Shown in pieces: positions 10,082-18,442 of a stretch of 64,000 bases of DNA. This stretch comes from a virus. Both the position numbers and the translations under genes were made by a program. Location: positions 1 to 64,000 of the IMG/VR virus record IMGVR_UViG_3300025127_000023, one strand, 5' to 3'. The stretch's first letter is position 1. Every line of letters starts with the position of its first letter. A model generated the notes under the pieces. That model saw only the letters and a list, made by a program, of their open reading frames with translations. It did no database searches and was not told the origin of the DNA.

Positions 10082-10660
10082 ATGGTGTGGCCTTTCAATG
10101 GTAATCAGCAACAACAGCAACCGCAAGGTGCATTGAATCTTGGTTTGCCGAACGGACAACAACAAGTGTCAAATCAACAACAGCAGTGGGGACAGCAACA
10201 GCAATACGGTTTCCAATATCAAGCACCTCCTTCGGAGATGGAGATTTTGTCCGCGATGATAACAAGCAATCCAATGATTGACAAATGGCTCTCCGATAAC
10301 AACGGAGAGAACATGAACATGCTTGTTTCGTTGTTAAGTAGTCTTGTCGCGGTATCAATGAACACGATTCTTGCAAACACGCGCTTAATTGAAGATGGGG
10401 ACGGCTACAAGTTTGATTTTAGCGGCGTTCAAGGTATGCCAACGGCTGATAGCGTCATGATGAGTCAAACACAAATCCTCAACAAAGCGTCTAACAATGT
10501 TCAGCAAAAAACCATGCAGTTTCAACAAATGGTTAATGTAGCCAATCAAGGAATTATGCAAGGTATGTTGAATGAAGCGATGACTGACCCCGGTATGATG
10601 CAAAGTGTTGGTGGCGGTCTTGGTTCGTTAGTGCGCGGATTAGCAACAGGTGGTCGTTAA
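10082..10660 (+). CDS. Gln-rich low-complexity protein with hydrophobic core, function unknown
   Basis: A 192-residue protein starting at ATG 10082 behind GAGGTGG. The first 45 residues are Gln-rich, with runs of four and five Gln. They are followed by a hydrophobic stretch around residues 78-100 (NMLVSLLSSLVAVSMNTILA) that could be membrane-inserting. The C-terminal half is Met/Gln-rich and ends Gly-rich (GGGLGSLVRGLATGGR). Similar Gln/Met-rich ends occur in the flanking 297-residue protein. It is likely a structural or membrane-associated member of the same cassette; no family recognised. Confidence 0.75.
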   Translation: MVWPFNGNQQQQQPQGALNLGLPNGQQQVSNQQQQWGQQQQYGFQYQAPPSEMEILSAMITSNPMIDKWLSDNNGENMNMLVSLLSSLVAVSMNTILANTRLIEDGDGYKFDFSGVQGMPTADSVMMSQTQILNKASNNVQQKTMQFQQMVNVANQGIMQGMLNEAMTDPGMMQSVGGGLGSLVRGLATGGR

Positions 10661-10661
10661 G

Positions 10662-10907
10662 ATGCAAAGTGGAGATTGGACGGGCGGTTTGTTCACCGCC
10701 ATTAGCGATTTTAGCAACATGCGTAAATCAGTCATCGTTGACATGATTATGGTTCAACTTATCAGTCTAACACTTGGCTGTTTTATCATCATCGCGTTCA
10801 ACAGCAACAGCATGAGTTCAACAAACTTGTCGTATTTGCTTGTTGTTCTGTTTGCGCTATTCAGTTTTACCGGAATTGTTTATCGCAGATTTGCGCATCA
10901 AGGTTGA
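10662..10907 (+). CDS. Small two-pass membrane protein, function unknown
   Basis: An 81-residue protein. ATG 10662 is seven bases after GGTGGT, which lies in the end of the preceding gene; the in-frame GTG at 10650 would overlap it and lacks a site. Two hydrophobic segments are separated by a short polar loop (NSNSMSSTN): the first around MVQLISLTLGCFIIIAF and the second around YLLVVLFALFSFTGIVY. It is the last gene of the GTPase cassette. The final 51 bases overlap, tail to tail, with the antisense zinc-ribbon gene. Possible roles include membrane pore or anchor. A holin is conceivable from topology alone, but nothing specific supports that. Confidence 0.75.
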   Translation: MQSGDWTGGLFTAISDFSNMRKSVIVDMIMVQLISLTLGCFIIIAFNSNSMSSTNLSYLLVVLFALFSFTGIVYRRFAHQG

Positions 10908-11153
10908 CCACTTACCAATCGGGCATTCGCTTGACCTTAGCGTTGTTTTGAAGTTCATGAAACAGCCACATAATTCACAACGCGGAGCATCATAGTGTTC
11001 GCAAGTGTGGCAAACCTTCAATCTTCTATCGCGCTCTTCATTATCCACCTTTCTGTTCAGTAAAGAGTCTTTAACACCCTTGCCAAGACTGATTGCGGCA
11101 GTTTTGTTAAGCGGAATGCCCGCAATTCGGGGTGTCTTTTTCAAAGGGCGCAT
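10857..11153 (-). CDS. Phage-type Cys4 zinc-ribbon protein, the only antisense gene
   Basis: A 98-residue protein on the minus strand, ATG at 11153 (an in-frame TTG lies just upstream). The core has the pattern CHTCEHYD ... CELCGCFM ... CPIGKW. This is the signature of a small zinc-ribbon protein found widely in tailed phages (established by general familiarity with such proteins, function unknown). The conserved core maps to about 10908-11040, exactly the space with no + strand gene, which supports it as real. The C-terminal tail overlaps the end of the + strand membrane protein. It is divergent from the next + gene with only 18 bases between ATG starts, so both promoters must share that region. 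Confidence 0.85.
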   Translation of the reverse strand: MRPLKKTPRIAGIPLNKTAAISLGKGVKDSLLNRKVDNEERDRRLKVCHTCEHYDAPRCELCGCFMNFKTTLRSSECPIGKWSTLMRKSAINNSGKTE

Positions 11154-11171
11154 CAAAAACGCTATAACACA

Positions 11172-11873
11172 ATGATTTTCAAGTGTTTCGCCATGCCCTT
11201 ACATGTGGGCGAAAGAATTACGCGAGCATCTTGTAACTTTTGTCAAGACCCGGAACGCGATATGTTGGAAGAATTGATGCGTGATGGAATTATCACTGCG
11301 AAGCAATTGGATAAAGACAAAGGTTGGCGCGAAGGAACAGCAGACCGCCACTTCCGCAACCACATGGGTGAATACCACATGGGCGCAAACAGCGATTGCG
11401 CGTTTTGCACATCGCCTAAACGCGAGTCGCTTGAAAAAGCATACTATAATGCAACGATGACTACAAATGAAATCGCAGAAGACATCGGTATGCCGGAATC
11501 AAGCGTGTATCACCATCTCAAATATCACTTCAAGCCTATTGTGCAAAAAGGTGCGGCGGACATCATCGCTATTGAAGCAGGAAACGAAATGACATCAATC
11601 CGCAATAATCTAAATCGTTTGAATGGTGAATTGGGTTTCTTTCTTGATGATGCAGACCGTAATGACCCACAATATGTGCGCAACATTGTATCGCTTCACA
11701 AAGAAGTTCGCGACACAATCAACATGATGATGAAGATTCAAGACCGCGCCGCAGGTAATGTGACAGAAAATATCAACGCGCAAACGATTAACATTCTCAA
11801 GGTTGAGTTAGCGAAGGAATCTCCCGAAGTGTGGCGCAGATTGCGAGGTAAACTGATGGGTGATGAGGCATGA
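11172..11873 (+). CDS. Probable small terminase subunit with duplicated zinc/helix-turn-helix modules
   Basis: A 233-residue protein. The start may be ATG 11172 or ATG 11193, neither with a strong ribosome binding site; being divergent from the antisense gene, it may be read from its own promoter. Two copies of a module are visible: CNFC followed by HFRNH about 37 residues later, and CAFC followed by HLKYH at similar spacing, with helix-turn-helix-like sequence between the metal ligands (TTNEIAEDIGMPESSVYHHL). The C-terminal half is helical (HKEVRDTINMMMKIQDR), as in small terminases, which bind packaging sites via N-terminal helix-turn-helices and oligomerise. The location upstream of the large terminase agrees. 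It could instead be a transcription regulator. Confidence 0.75.
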   Translation: MIFKCFAMPLHVGERITRASCNFCQDPERDMLEELMRDGIITAKQLDKDKGWREGTADRHFRNHMGEYHMGANSDCAFCTSPKRESLEKAYYNATMTTNEIAEDIGMPESSVYHHLKYHFKPIVQKGAADIIAIEAGNEMTSIRNNLNRLNGELGFFLDDADRNDPQYVRNIVSLHKEVRDTINMMMKIQDRAAGNVTENINAQTINILKVELAKESPEVWRRLRGKLMGDEA

Positions 11874-12298
11874 ATGAAGAGAAGGCAGTGTATGTGCCAT
11901 TTATTCAATGCGATGACATTACAGACAACGACCTGTTGTTGTTGAGTCGCCCATTAACGACAGAAGAGTTCCCGCGTTTTTTCAAACTTACACATCATGT
12001 CATTGACCGATGGCATCATGCAGTGAGCAATATGGCTCCCTCCATTTATGCGGAGTATCATACGCACAGGGGTATTCTTCGCGATGTTGAAACTCAATTC
12101 AAAATACTCATGGTTGATGATGGCGAGAAGTTCATTCAAACAAAGAGCATACTCGCGCATCAATTAAGCGCAGTTCATCTTATTTTCACCTCTTACGCGT
12201 CTGCATTTACGGGTAATGAAGATGTGTGCATCTTCTATTACAACATACCGAGTGTTCTCCAAAGGTCTTTTGAAGCGATATGCAATGGTGATGACTAA
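11870..12298 (+). CDS. Hypothetical protein
   Basis: A 142-residue protein whose ATG overlaps the preceding stop (ATGA) behind GGTGATGAGG, so it is coupled to the putative small terminase. The sequence is a mix of acidic and hydrophobic segments, predicted mostly helical in the middle (FKLTHHVIDRWHHAVSNM), with no Cys clusters, signal peptide or transmembrane segment. It ends by overlapping the next gene (TAATG). No family recognised. Confidence 0.75.
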   Translation: MNEEKAVYVPFIQCDDITDNDLLLLSRPLTTEEFPRFFKLTHHVIDRWHHAVSNMAPSIYAEYHTHRGILRDVETQFKILMVDDGEKFIQTKSILAHQLSAVHLIFTSYASAFTGNEDVCIFYYNIPSVLQRSFEAICNGDD

Positions 12299-13581
12299 TG
12301 CCGATGGGAGAGGGGACAGGTAGCACATCGGGATTGAGATTCAATCCGCGATATAGCGCGGAAGAATTAGAAGAAGATTCAAACACAGGTCGCGAAGACT
12401 CGGAAGAGCGAGCAAAGCACAATGCGAAGAAGCAAGAGAAGCAGGAGAAGCGCGCTCGTTTGTTGCAAGGTATTCAACACTTACAAATCAAAATACCACA
12501 GCAAAACAAAGAAGATGAAGAACGACCTACCGAAGAAGCAGGTGAACTTGCAGGGCAAGTCGGACAGGCTGACGCGATTGATGGTGCTAATCCACGCGCT
12601 AACGGTCAAGGCATGGGTGTTATGACAGGCGAACCAATGGACCTCGCGTTTGATGTCATAAAAAAAAAGTCAAAAGACGAACCCAAATACGACAGGGACA
12701 AGCCTCAACCCACTACAACCATTGACACTGTTCGTGCGCGACAACGCGCAGAAAGAGGCAGAAAGAGAAGCAAAGGTAAGAAGACTCTTGAAACTGTGAA
12801 AAACAAGCGACGCAAAAGAGAAGGCAAACCGCTAAGGACAGGTTCAAAGCGTAATACAAAAGGTGTCACGCGACAAAGAGCAGGAACGCAAGCCGGATTG
12901 CTTTCACCTGCTTACAGCAGAATGTCCCCAATTTACTCTCGTTATGTAAGTCAATTTACAGGGCGAGGGCAACGATATGCGCGACCGGCAATTGCGTTCG
13001 CCAATCCAAGAGCAAAAGCGGCACAGCGACAAAGAGATGAAACAAGAGAACAGCAACCAACTCAAGATTTAGCACCTCCAATTCCTACCATTACCACAGA
13101 ATCAAGAGTGCCACACGCTCGCCGTGGTTCGCCGGAGCATCGCGATGCGTTACTTGGGCCAAAAAAGATTCACACGCCCCGCAAACCAAAAACACCAATG
13201 GGTGCGGAACACTCACAGGCCACTGATTTGGCAATGGGCGGCTCATCACCACTTGGAGATTCAGCAGTTCTTGCGTCGCTTGAGTTCATCAAGAAAGGAC
13301 CGATAGGCGATTACTTGAGAGCAAGAGCGTCAAGACCGCGCATGACTCATGCTGACAAAATTGAGTATCGCAGACTCGTTGCTAAGTTGGAGAAATTGTT
13401 ACGCGGATTGCGTAAAGCCGACGCTTCGCTTGACCCTGCACCCGATGGTCCAACTCCTAACGCGCATCGTCGCATGACTTCTTCACCAACAGGCGCGACA
13501 GAATCCGACCCGGATGATGACCCTACAATGTGGGGCGCACACGCTTACGGTTTGTATGTGAGAAGGGGTGGTATGACATGA
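12298..13581 (+). CDS. Large basic low-complexity protein, function unknown
   Basis: A 427-residue protein whose ATG shares the last base of the preceding stop. It is disordered-looking and very rich in Lys, Arg, Glu and Gln, with a strongly basic region at about residues 135-200 (KRKR-like clusters and GKKTLETVKNKRRKREGK) that could bind nucleic acid. Pro-rich linkers follow, and a helical part lies near 350-385 (IEYRRLVAKLEKLLRGLRKA). It opens with MPMGEGTG; a GEGTG element also occurs in the portal tail. It is probably a virion-internal or DNA-condensing protein; this is inference from composition. Confidence 0.75.
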   Translation: MPMGEGTGSTSGLRFNPRYSAEELEEDSNTGREDSEERAKHNAKKQEKQEKRARLLQGIQHLQIKIPQQNKEDEERPTEEAGELAGQVGQADAIDGANPRANGQGMGVMTGEPMDLAFDVIKKKSKDEPKYDRDKPQPTTTIDTVRARQRAERGRKRSKGKKTLETVKNKRRKREGKPLRTGSKRNTKGVTRQRAGTQAGLLSPAYSRMSPIYSRYVSQFTGRGQRYARPAIAFANPRAKAAQRQRDETREQQPTQDLAPPIPTITTESRVPHARRGSPEHRDALLGPKKIHTPRKPKTPMGAEHSQATDLAMGGSSPLGDSAVLASLEFIKKGPIGDYLRARASRPRMTHADKIEYRRLVAKLEKLLRGLRKADASLDPAPDGPTPNAHRRMTSSPTGATESDPDDDPTMWGAHAYGLYVRRGGMT

Positions 13582-15413
13582 TTATCTTGAAGGGTAAGGG
13601 TGTATTCAAGCAACTGCCCGATGGCACATTGGTGCGTATGTCGTTCCCCGGCCCGGATTCACCACACGATGAGATGTCCCACTTTCACATAGACCATAAA
13701 ACCAACAAACCACACGCGGAGATTCCCGACGATATGCGTTATTGGCCGAAAGAAGCGGCGGCTCGCTTCTATGCTGACGAACTTATCGCGCAAGGTTATC
13801 CGAAAGAGAAGGCTTTGGGTTTCGCGAAGAATGTGATGAACCAAGCAACGGCACGATTCAACGCAATTAAGAATAAACACGGTGATGACAAAAACAAACT
13901 CCCGCGTCCGTTTGACGAGAACGGTGAATTGAACCCTGCTTACAAGACAAACACATACGGCACTCACGAAGCAAGAAGAGTTCCTTCATCTCGCAGAAAA
14001 ACAACCAACCACCGTGGTGATGTTATCAATCTCCACGCTAACAACGCGCCACACCCAACAGCAGGTCGCGCATTGGAGTCTGCCGCGTTCCATACTCACA
14101 AAGAGTTTCAAGACCTCAACAAAGAGTTGGGTTTTGAGAGTCAATTGGGGTTAAGGTCAAATGTTCTTGAACCTCAACATATCATACGCGCACCGGGCGA
14201 AGATGGAAAAATGCGTGGACTGTTGCGACGATACAATTCAAATGAGCGCGACCCTACTCACCCCGATAACACACATGCATTCCCCGAACATCATCGTGAA
14301 GCGCGACGCAATCAAGCCTTTTACGGTCAAATCAGTCCGTTTGATATTCTTGCAACTGTGGCTCAAAGACACCCGCGCTTCTTTATTCCACACACAGGGG
14401 CAGGTCGCCCTCCTGCAAATGTCATTGAAGACTTGATGGCTCAAGGTGTAGGTAAACAATTGGCAAATCAAATGGCTCGCGCACCTATTGCTCAAGCCAT
14501 GTTGGGGCGAGGTAAACAAGGTTCGGGAACTCAATTCAACAACTTGCTCAATTCAATTAGCAACCACTTGGAGATAAAGCAAAATCCCGATGTTGCCAAT
14601 CTATATCGGAAACACAAGGGTCAATTCGCGAAGAAAATCAAAGGAATGGATAGAGGACGAACCGATGGTGCAATTCGTTTGATGGCGATGTTGAAAACAG
14701 CGCAAGAGTTAGATTCCGATGTGAATGCGGCTCTTGGTTCATCTCCCGCCCCTCAATCAGTCATTGAAGGTTGGAACTCATTTTCTGTCCAACAAGGGGG
14801 CGAACCTGTTGACTTTGAAGCAATGGGTATCGCAGATGACCACCATGTAATGAGCAATAGAATTGACCCCGACACAGCGCACTATTACGACACAATCCCT
14901 CATCACATTGACATGGACGACACAGCAGGTGCGCCGGGTGGCGCGTTGCCTCCGCCCGATGGTGGCGATGGTGGAGCAGGTGGCGGTCCACCGTTAGACC
15001 AACTTACTCAAGAGCCATCTGCTGATGACCCGTTCGCGGCTCAAGGTGGAAGCACAGGATTCCGCGCAACAGGTGGGTTCTCACCGTTTCCCGCATTCGC
15101 GCCACAGTTTGACCCCGACCAATTCAAGTTCTCCGAAGACGACCCGATGGGTGCTATCGCGACAATCATGGAACGCGTTCAGCGACACGATACATGGGAA
15201 GATGCGAGCATCATGAAATCTGTTTCACGCGTCAATCTCAATCCAAAAAACGCACACGACATGCGATTTTTGGCAAAGAAAGTTGAACTTGAACCGGCTG
15301 ATGTTCGCGCTATCGCGATGAGTATTGGGGATTGGGATAGAGTTGCGAAACATTTTCAAGTAGGACGCGATGTGGTTGATATTATCAAAGCGTCATGCAT
15401 GGAGGTCTTATAA
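13578..15413 (+). CDS. Structural-type protein, function unknown
   Basis: A 611-residue protein starting at ATG 13578, which overlaps the preceding stop (ATGA) and follows GGGGTGGTA; an upstream in-frame ATG at 13530 has no such site. The N-terminus (IILKGKGVFKQLPDGTLVRM) looks like a beta segment, and the centre is rich in His, Asn and Gln. There is a Gly/Pro-rich acidic linker near 440-500. The last 75 residues are compact and helical (AHDMRFLAKKVELEPADVRA, DRVAKHFQVGRDVVDIIKAS), resembling a helix-turn-helix. Near 505-535 it has FSEDDPM, a motif also present as FSEDPM in the next protein, suggesting related or co-assembling proteins. Confidence 0.75.
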   Translation: MIILKGKGVFKQLPDGTLVRMSFPGPDSPHDEMSHFHIDHKTNKPHAEIPDDMRYWPKEAAARFYADELIAQGYPKEKALGFAKNVMNQATARFNAIKNKHGDDKNKLPRPFDENGELNPAYKTNTYGTHEARRVPSSRRKTTNHRGDVINLHANNAPHPTAGRALESAAFHTHKEFQDLNKELGFESQLGLRSNVLEPQHIIRAPGEDGKMRGLLRRYNSNERDPTHPDNTHAFPEHHREARRNQAFYGQISPFDILATVAQRHPRFFIPHTGAGRPPANVIEDLMAQGVGKQLANQMARAPIAQAMLGRGKQGSGTQFNNLLNSISNHLEIKQNPDVANLYRKHKGQFAKKIKGMDRGRTDGAIRLMAMLKTAQELDSDVNAALGSSPAPQSVIEGWNSFSVQQGGEPVDFEAMGIADDHHVMSNRIDPDTAHYYDTIPHHIDMDDTAGAPGGALPPPDGGDGGAGGGPPLDQLTQEPSADDPFAAQGGSTGFRATGGFSPFPAFAPQFDPDQFKFSEDDPMGAIATIMERVQRHDTWEDASIMKSVSRVNLNPKNAHDMRFLAKKVELEPADVRAIAMSIGDWDRVAKHFQVGRDVVDIIKASCMEVL

Positions 15414-17032
15414 TGAATATGAAAGACGAAATACAATGGAATAGTAGCATGATGCAAGATGGGGTAATCCTCGGAACAATGGAATATATGTATAAAAAAG
15501 GACACACTTTGCAAGAAGCAAATTATGTCCTCTTTGATGACACCGACAACTCTTACGCGCCTATTCTAAAGGCGATGTCAAGCGTCAACCAAACTCACCC
15601 CGACATTCTTCTCAAAGAAATGATTACCAAGAATCCACAGGCTCAACAGTTGCAACAGCAACAACGACCGCAGGGGCAAGCACTTGCAGGGGCAGGTGGT
15701 GCAACTCAATTTGGAGGCAACGCCCCGCGTGGCATGATAATGGACCAATCACAAAACTACCGCGCTACAAGTGCAGGAGATATGCGTCGCGAAGGACGAG
15801 CCAATCGTGCTGAAATAAAACAACAACGCAAAACTCAAAGATTGCAAGAGCGCGCGGAGGCAGGTAAACCTATAACAGCAGGTGAATACGCGAGTGCCGC
15901 AGGTGCTAAAGCGAAAGAAATGGGCGGTCGCGCTCTTGATGCGGCAGGTCGCAGTATCGCGGCAGGTGCAAGAGGCGCAAGAGAAAAAGGGCGACAGGCT
16001 CTTGGTGCGGCAAAAGATTTCTTCTCCGGCAGAATGGGTCGCGAAGCAGACGGTTCAGCCAAAGAGGGATTCCGCGCAAGAATGTCAAGATTGGCACAAG
16101 GTATCAAGAACACTCCAAAAGCGATAGTTGAAGGCACAACCTCAAGGCGCGGTCGTATCAGCAACGAAGGATTAAGAACAGACCAAGACGAGGAGATTCG
16201 TCGTTACAAAGACAGTATGCACAGTGGTGGAACTCAAGCCCAAAAGGATGAGTTGAAAGAATTGGAAGCGAAACGCGCGGAAACTCAAGCGAAAATAGAT
16301 GACCCAAGAGCGAAGATGAGTTTGCGACGCAGGATTAGGGACATCGGAGAACGCGGAACATCACTCCCTCTCCAAGAAGAAGAAGCACCTCCAATGACAG
16401 AAGAAGCACCTCCAATGACAGAAGAAGCACCTCCAATGACAGAAGAAGCACCTCCAATGACAGAAGAAGCACCGGCAGATACACCACCACCAATGGAAGG
16501 GCCGACAACAGCAAAGCCCGAAACAGCATCACCAATCCCAACACCTGTGGAAGCAGTTGAGGGAGGCGCAAGCGCACCGGCTGTTGAAGCGGCGGCTACT
16601 GACACAGCAATGCCGGAAGAAGACCTTTACGCGAACTTTTCGGGAGATGAAGCGTTCGGTGGTGCAAAAACAACGCGAGGTAAAACTTCTCGCGCACTTG
16701 TTGATGCAATGAGAGGCTACGAAGGAAAAGACTTTGGTGAGTTAGAAGAGGCGGTAAGAGGCGTTCCTACAAAGAGTGGGGGTAGGCGAAGACTGACACC
16801 TTATCACCGAAGAATGATGGAACAACACGCTAAGAGGCGAGGATTTGGACCGGATATGGACGACGATTCACCGCCACCAATGGAAGCACCAAAAGCACCG
16901 AAACCACCGAAAGCCGACGAACCACCTCCAATGGAAGAAGAAGAAGAAGTCAAAGCGCGACCTTTGGTTGCCTTTAGCGAAGACCCGATGAGTAGCGCAT
17001 GGAACGCGTTGATGATTTTGAAGCACAGGTGA
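15413..17032 (+). CDS. Low-complexity protein with tandem APPMTEE repeats, function unknown
   Basis: A 539-residue protein starting at ATG 15413, six bases after a perfect GGAGGT; the stop of the preceding gene overlaps it (TAATG). The N-terminal 60 residues look folded. A Gln-rich then Ala/Arg/Lys-rich helical section follows (about 120-300). Next come four perfect copies of a seven-residue repeat (EEAPPMT) near 323-350 and several PPPME motifs. The C-terminus is FSEDPMSSAWNALMILKHR, combining two motifs that recur elsewhere in the window. The composition suggests a disordered scaffold or linker protein packed in or near the head; this is inference. Confidence 0.75.
   Translation: MNMKDEIQWNSSMMQDGVILGTMEYMYKKGHTLQEANYVLFDDTDNSYAPILKAMSSVNQTHPDILLKEMITKNPQAQQLQQQQRPQGQALAGAGGATQFGGNAPRGMIMDQSQNYRATSAGDMRREGRANRAEIKQQRKTQRLQERAEAGKPITAGEYASAAGAKAKEMGGRALDAAGRSIAAGARGAREKGRQALGAAKDFFSGRMGREADGSAKEGFRARMSRLAQGIKNTPKAIVEGTTSRRGRISNEGLRTDQDEEIRRYKDSMHSGGTQAQKDELKELEAKRAETQAKIDDPRAKMSLRRRIRDIGERGTSLPLQEEEAPPMTEEAPPMTEEAPPMTEEAPPMTEEAPADTPPPMEGPTTAKPETASPIPTPVEAVEGGASAPAVEAAATDTAMPEEDLYANFSGDEAFGGAKTTRGKTSRALVDAMRGYEGKDFGELEEAVRGVPTKSGGRRRLTPYHRRMMEQHAKRRGFGPDMDDDSPPPMEAPKAPKPPKADEPPPMEEEEEVKARPLVAFSEDPMSSAWNALMILKHR
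16379..16462 (+). repeat. Four perfect 21-base tandem repeats
   Basis: Four identical copies of a 21-base unit (beginning GAAGAAGCACCTCC) run head to tail in frame, followed by a partial fifth copy. They encode EEAPPMT four times. The perfect identity at DNA level implies recent expansion or ongoing copy-number change. Confidence 0.97.
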
Positions 17033-17041
17033 TGATGGGCT

Positions 17042-18442
17042 ATGGAGGGCTTGAGCCTTGAAACCCTTGAAGAAATTGACTATGAAGTAGCGAAGCGCGA
17101 CTTCAAGTTCTTCTTTGAGGACATTCTCGGCTTTCAACTCTCATGGCATCACGAAGAATGGTTCAACAATCTTGAAGCACAACGCAGATATTGTGTTAAA
17201 GCGGCGCGTGACCACGGTAAATCAACACTGTTTCTCGGCTACCTTCTGTGGAAAGTCGCGTTCAATCCAAAATGCAAGGCTGTTCTCATCAGCCACAGTT
17301 TGCACCAATCCATTCACCACATGAGGACACTCAACGACCTCATAGATGGCATACCGTTTCTCGCGAAGATGAAGAAAGCAGATTCGTGGTCAAAGACATT
17401 CTTTGGTTTCACGAACGGTTCAAACATCAGCGCGAAGTCGGTCGGTGGTGCAATTCGTGGTATTCACCCCGACCTCATTCTTTGCGACGACATTCTGTGG
17501 GGAACGACAGATACGGAACTACAAAGAGTCGCGAGTTGGTTCTATGAAGTTCTTGTGCCAACCCTGCACCACTCGTCAAAACTGATGATTGTCGGAACAC
17601 CGTTTACACCAACTGACCTTTACACCGAATTGGAACAGCGTGAGGGGTATTTGGTTGAAACTTATCCCGCAATTGATGCGAAGGGTGTCGCTCTTTGGCC
17701 GGAACGATGGGACTTGGAATCGCTTGATGCGCGTCGCAACGACATGCCCGCCATTGCATTTGCGCGTGAGTATTTGTGCGAACCAATGGACGATATGAGC
17801 AGTTTGTTCCCGTCTGTTGTTTTGCAAGCCGCGAAGGACAGCGACTTGACATTGCTCAATCGCGCAGTTGGCGACCCCGATGACCAATACTTCGTCGGTT
17901 GGGACCCTGCTATTTCATCGGACAGAAGTGCTGACTACACGGTTATGGTTGTGCTTCGTCGTCCATCAACGAATCCCGAACTGCTTGAGTTGGTTCATGT
18001 TGTTCGCAGAAAGAACATGGACTTCCGCACACAGATTACGGAGATTCAAAAAATCAACGCGAAGTTTAATCCCGATGTGATTGAACTTGAAGCCAACAAC
18101 TTTCAGCGTGTTTTTGCAACTGAACTTCGCGCGGACACAGACTTACCAATTAAGACATTTATATCCACACGCCAACGCCGAGAGTCGCTACTCATGGGTT
18201 TGGTCATGCGTTTTGAGAAAGAGCAAATGAGGCTACCGTGGGGCGATGAGTCTTCCCGAACCCTTATGAGCGAGTTAGAACGCGAACTACTCATGTTTGG
18301 TATGTCCAAGAAGGGCAAGTTGGATAGCATCGGTCGCCACGATGACTTTGCTATCGCTCTCGCATTGGCGCATTGGGGAACAACCGAGTTCCGCGAACGA
18401 ATTGTGGATATTGACGAAATGATGGCGGGGTTGATTGATTGA
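17042..18442 (+). CDS. terL: Terminase large subunit (TerL), packaging ATPase/nuclease
   Basis: A 466-residue protein with the two terminase domains. ATPase: Walker A AARDHGKS at residues 54-61 and Walker B LILCDD at about 145-150, where DD gives the catalytic acidic residue. Nuclease (RNase H-like): first Asp in FVGWDPA near 287, acidic VIELEA near 346, and a final HDDFA near 431. ATG 17042 follows GGTGATG after a 9-base gap. TerL binds the portal, pumps genomic DNA into the prohead and cuts at the end of packaging. The length is normal for the family. The 3' end overlaps the next gene. Confidence 0.95.
   Translation: MEGLSLETLEEIDYEVAKRDFKFFFEDILGFQLSWHHEEWFNNLEAQRRYCVKAARDHGKSTLFLGYLLWKVAFNPKCKAVLISHSLHQSIHHMRTLNDLIDGIPFLAKMKKADSWSKTFFGFTNGSNISAKSVGGAIRGIHPDLILCDDILWGTTDTELQRVASWFYEVLVPTLHHSSKLMIVGTPFTPTDLYTELEQREGYLVETYPAIDAKGVALWPERWDLESLDARRNDMPAIAFAREYLCEPMDDMSSLFPSVVLQAAKDSDLTLLNRAVGDPDDQYFVGWDPAISSDRSADYTVMVVLRRPSTNPELLELVHVVRRKNMDFRTQITEIQKINAKFNPDVIELEANNFQRVFATELRADTDLPIKTFISTRQRRESLLMGLVMRFEKEQMRLPWGDESSRTLMSELERELLMFGMSKKGKLDSIGRHDDFAIALALAHWGTTEFRERIVDIDEMMAGLID

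Noticed and set aside
10662-10907. Holin
   Set aside because: Two transmembrane segments alone are not enough; there is no neighbouring endolysin and the gene belongs to the GTPase cassette.
16379-16462. Possible CRISPR array
   Set aside because: The units are contiguous, in frame and 21 bases long without spacers; it is a coding tandem repeat.
16285-16605. Antisense frame with GGASSVI repeats
   Set aside because: The repeats are simply the reverse reading of the 21-base tandem repeat in the + strand gene.
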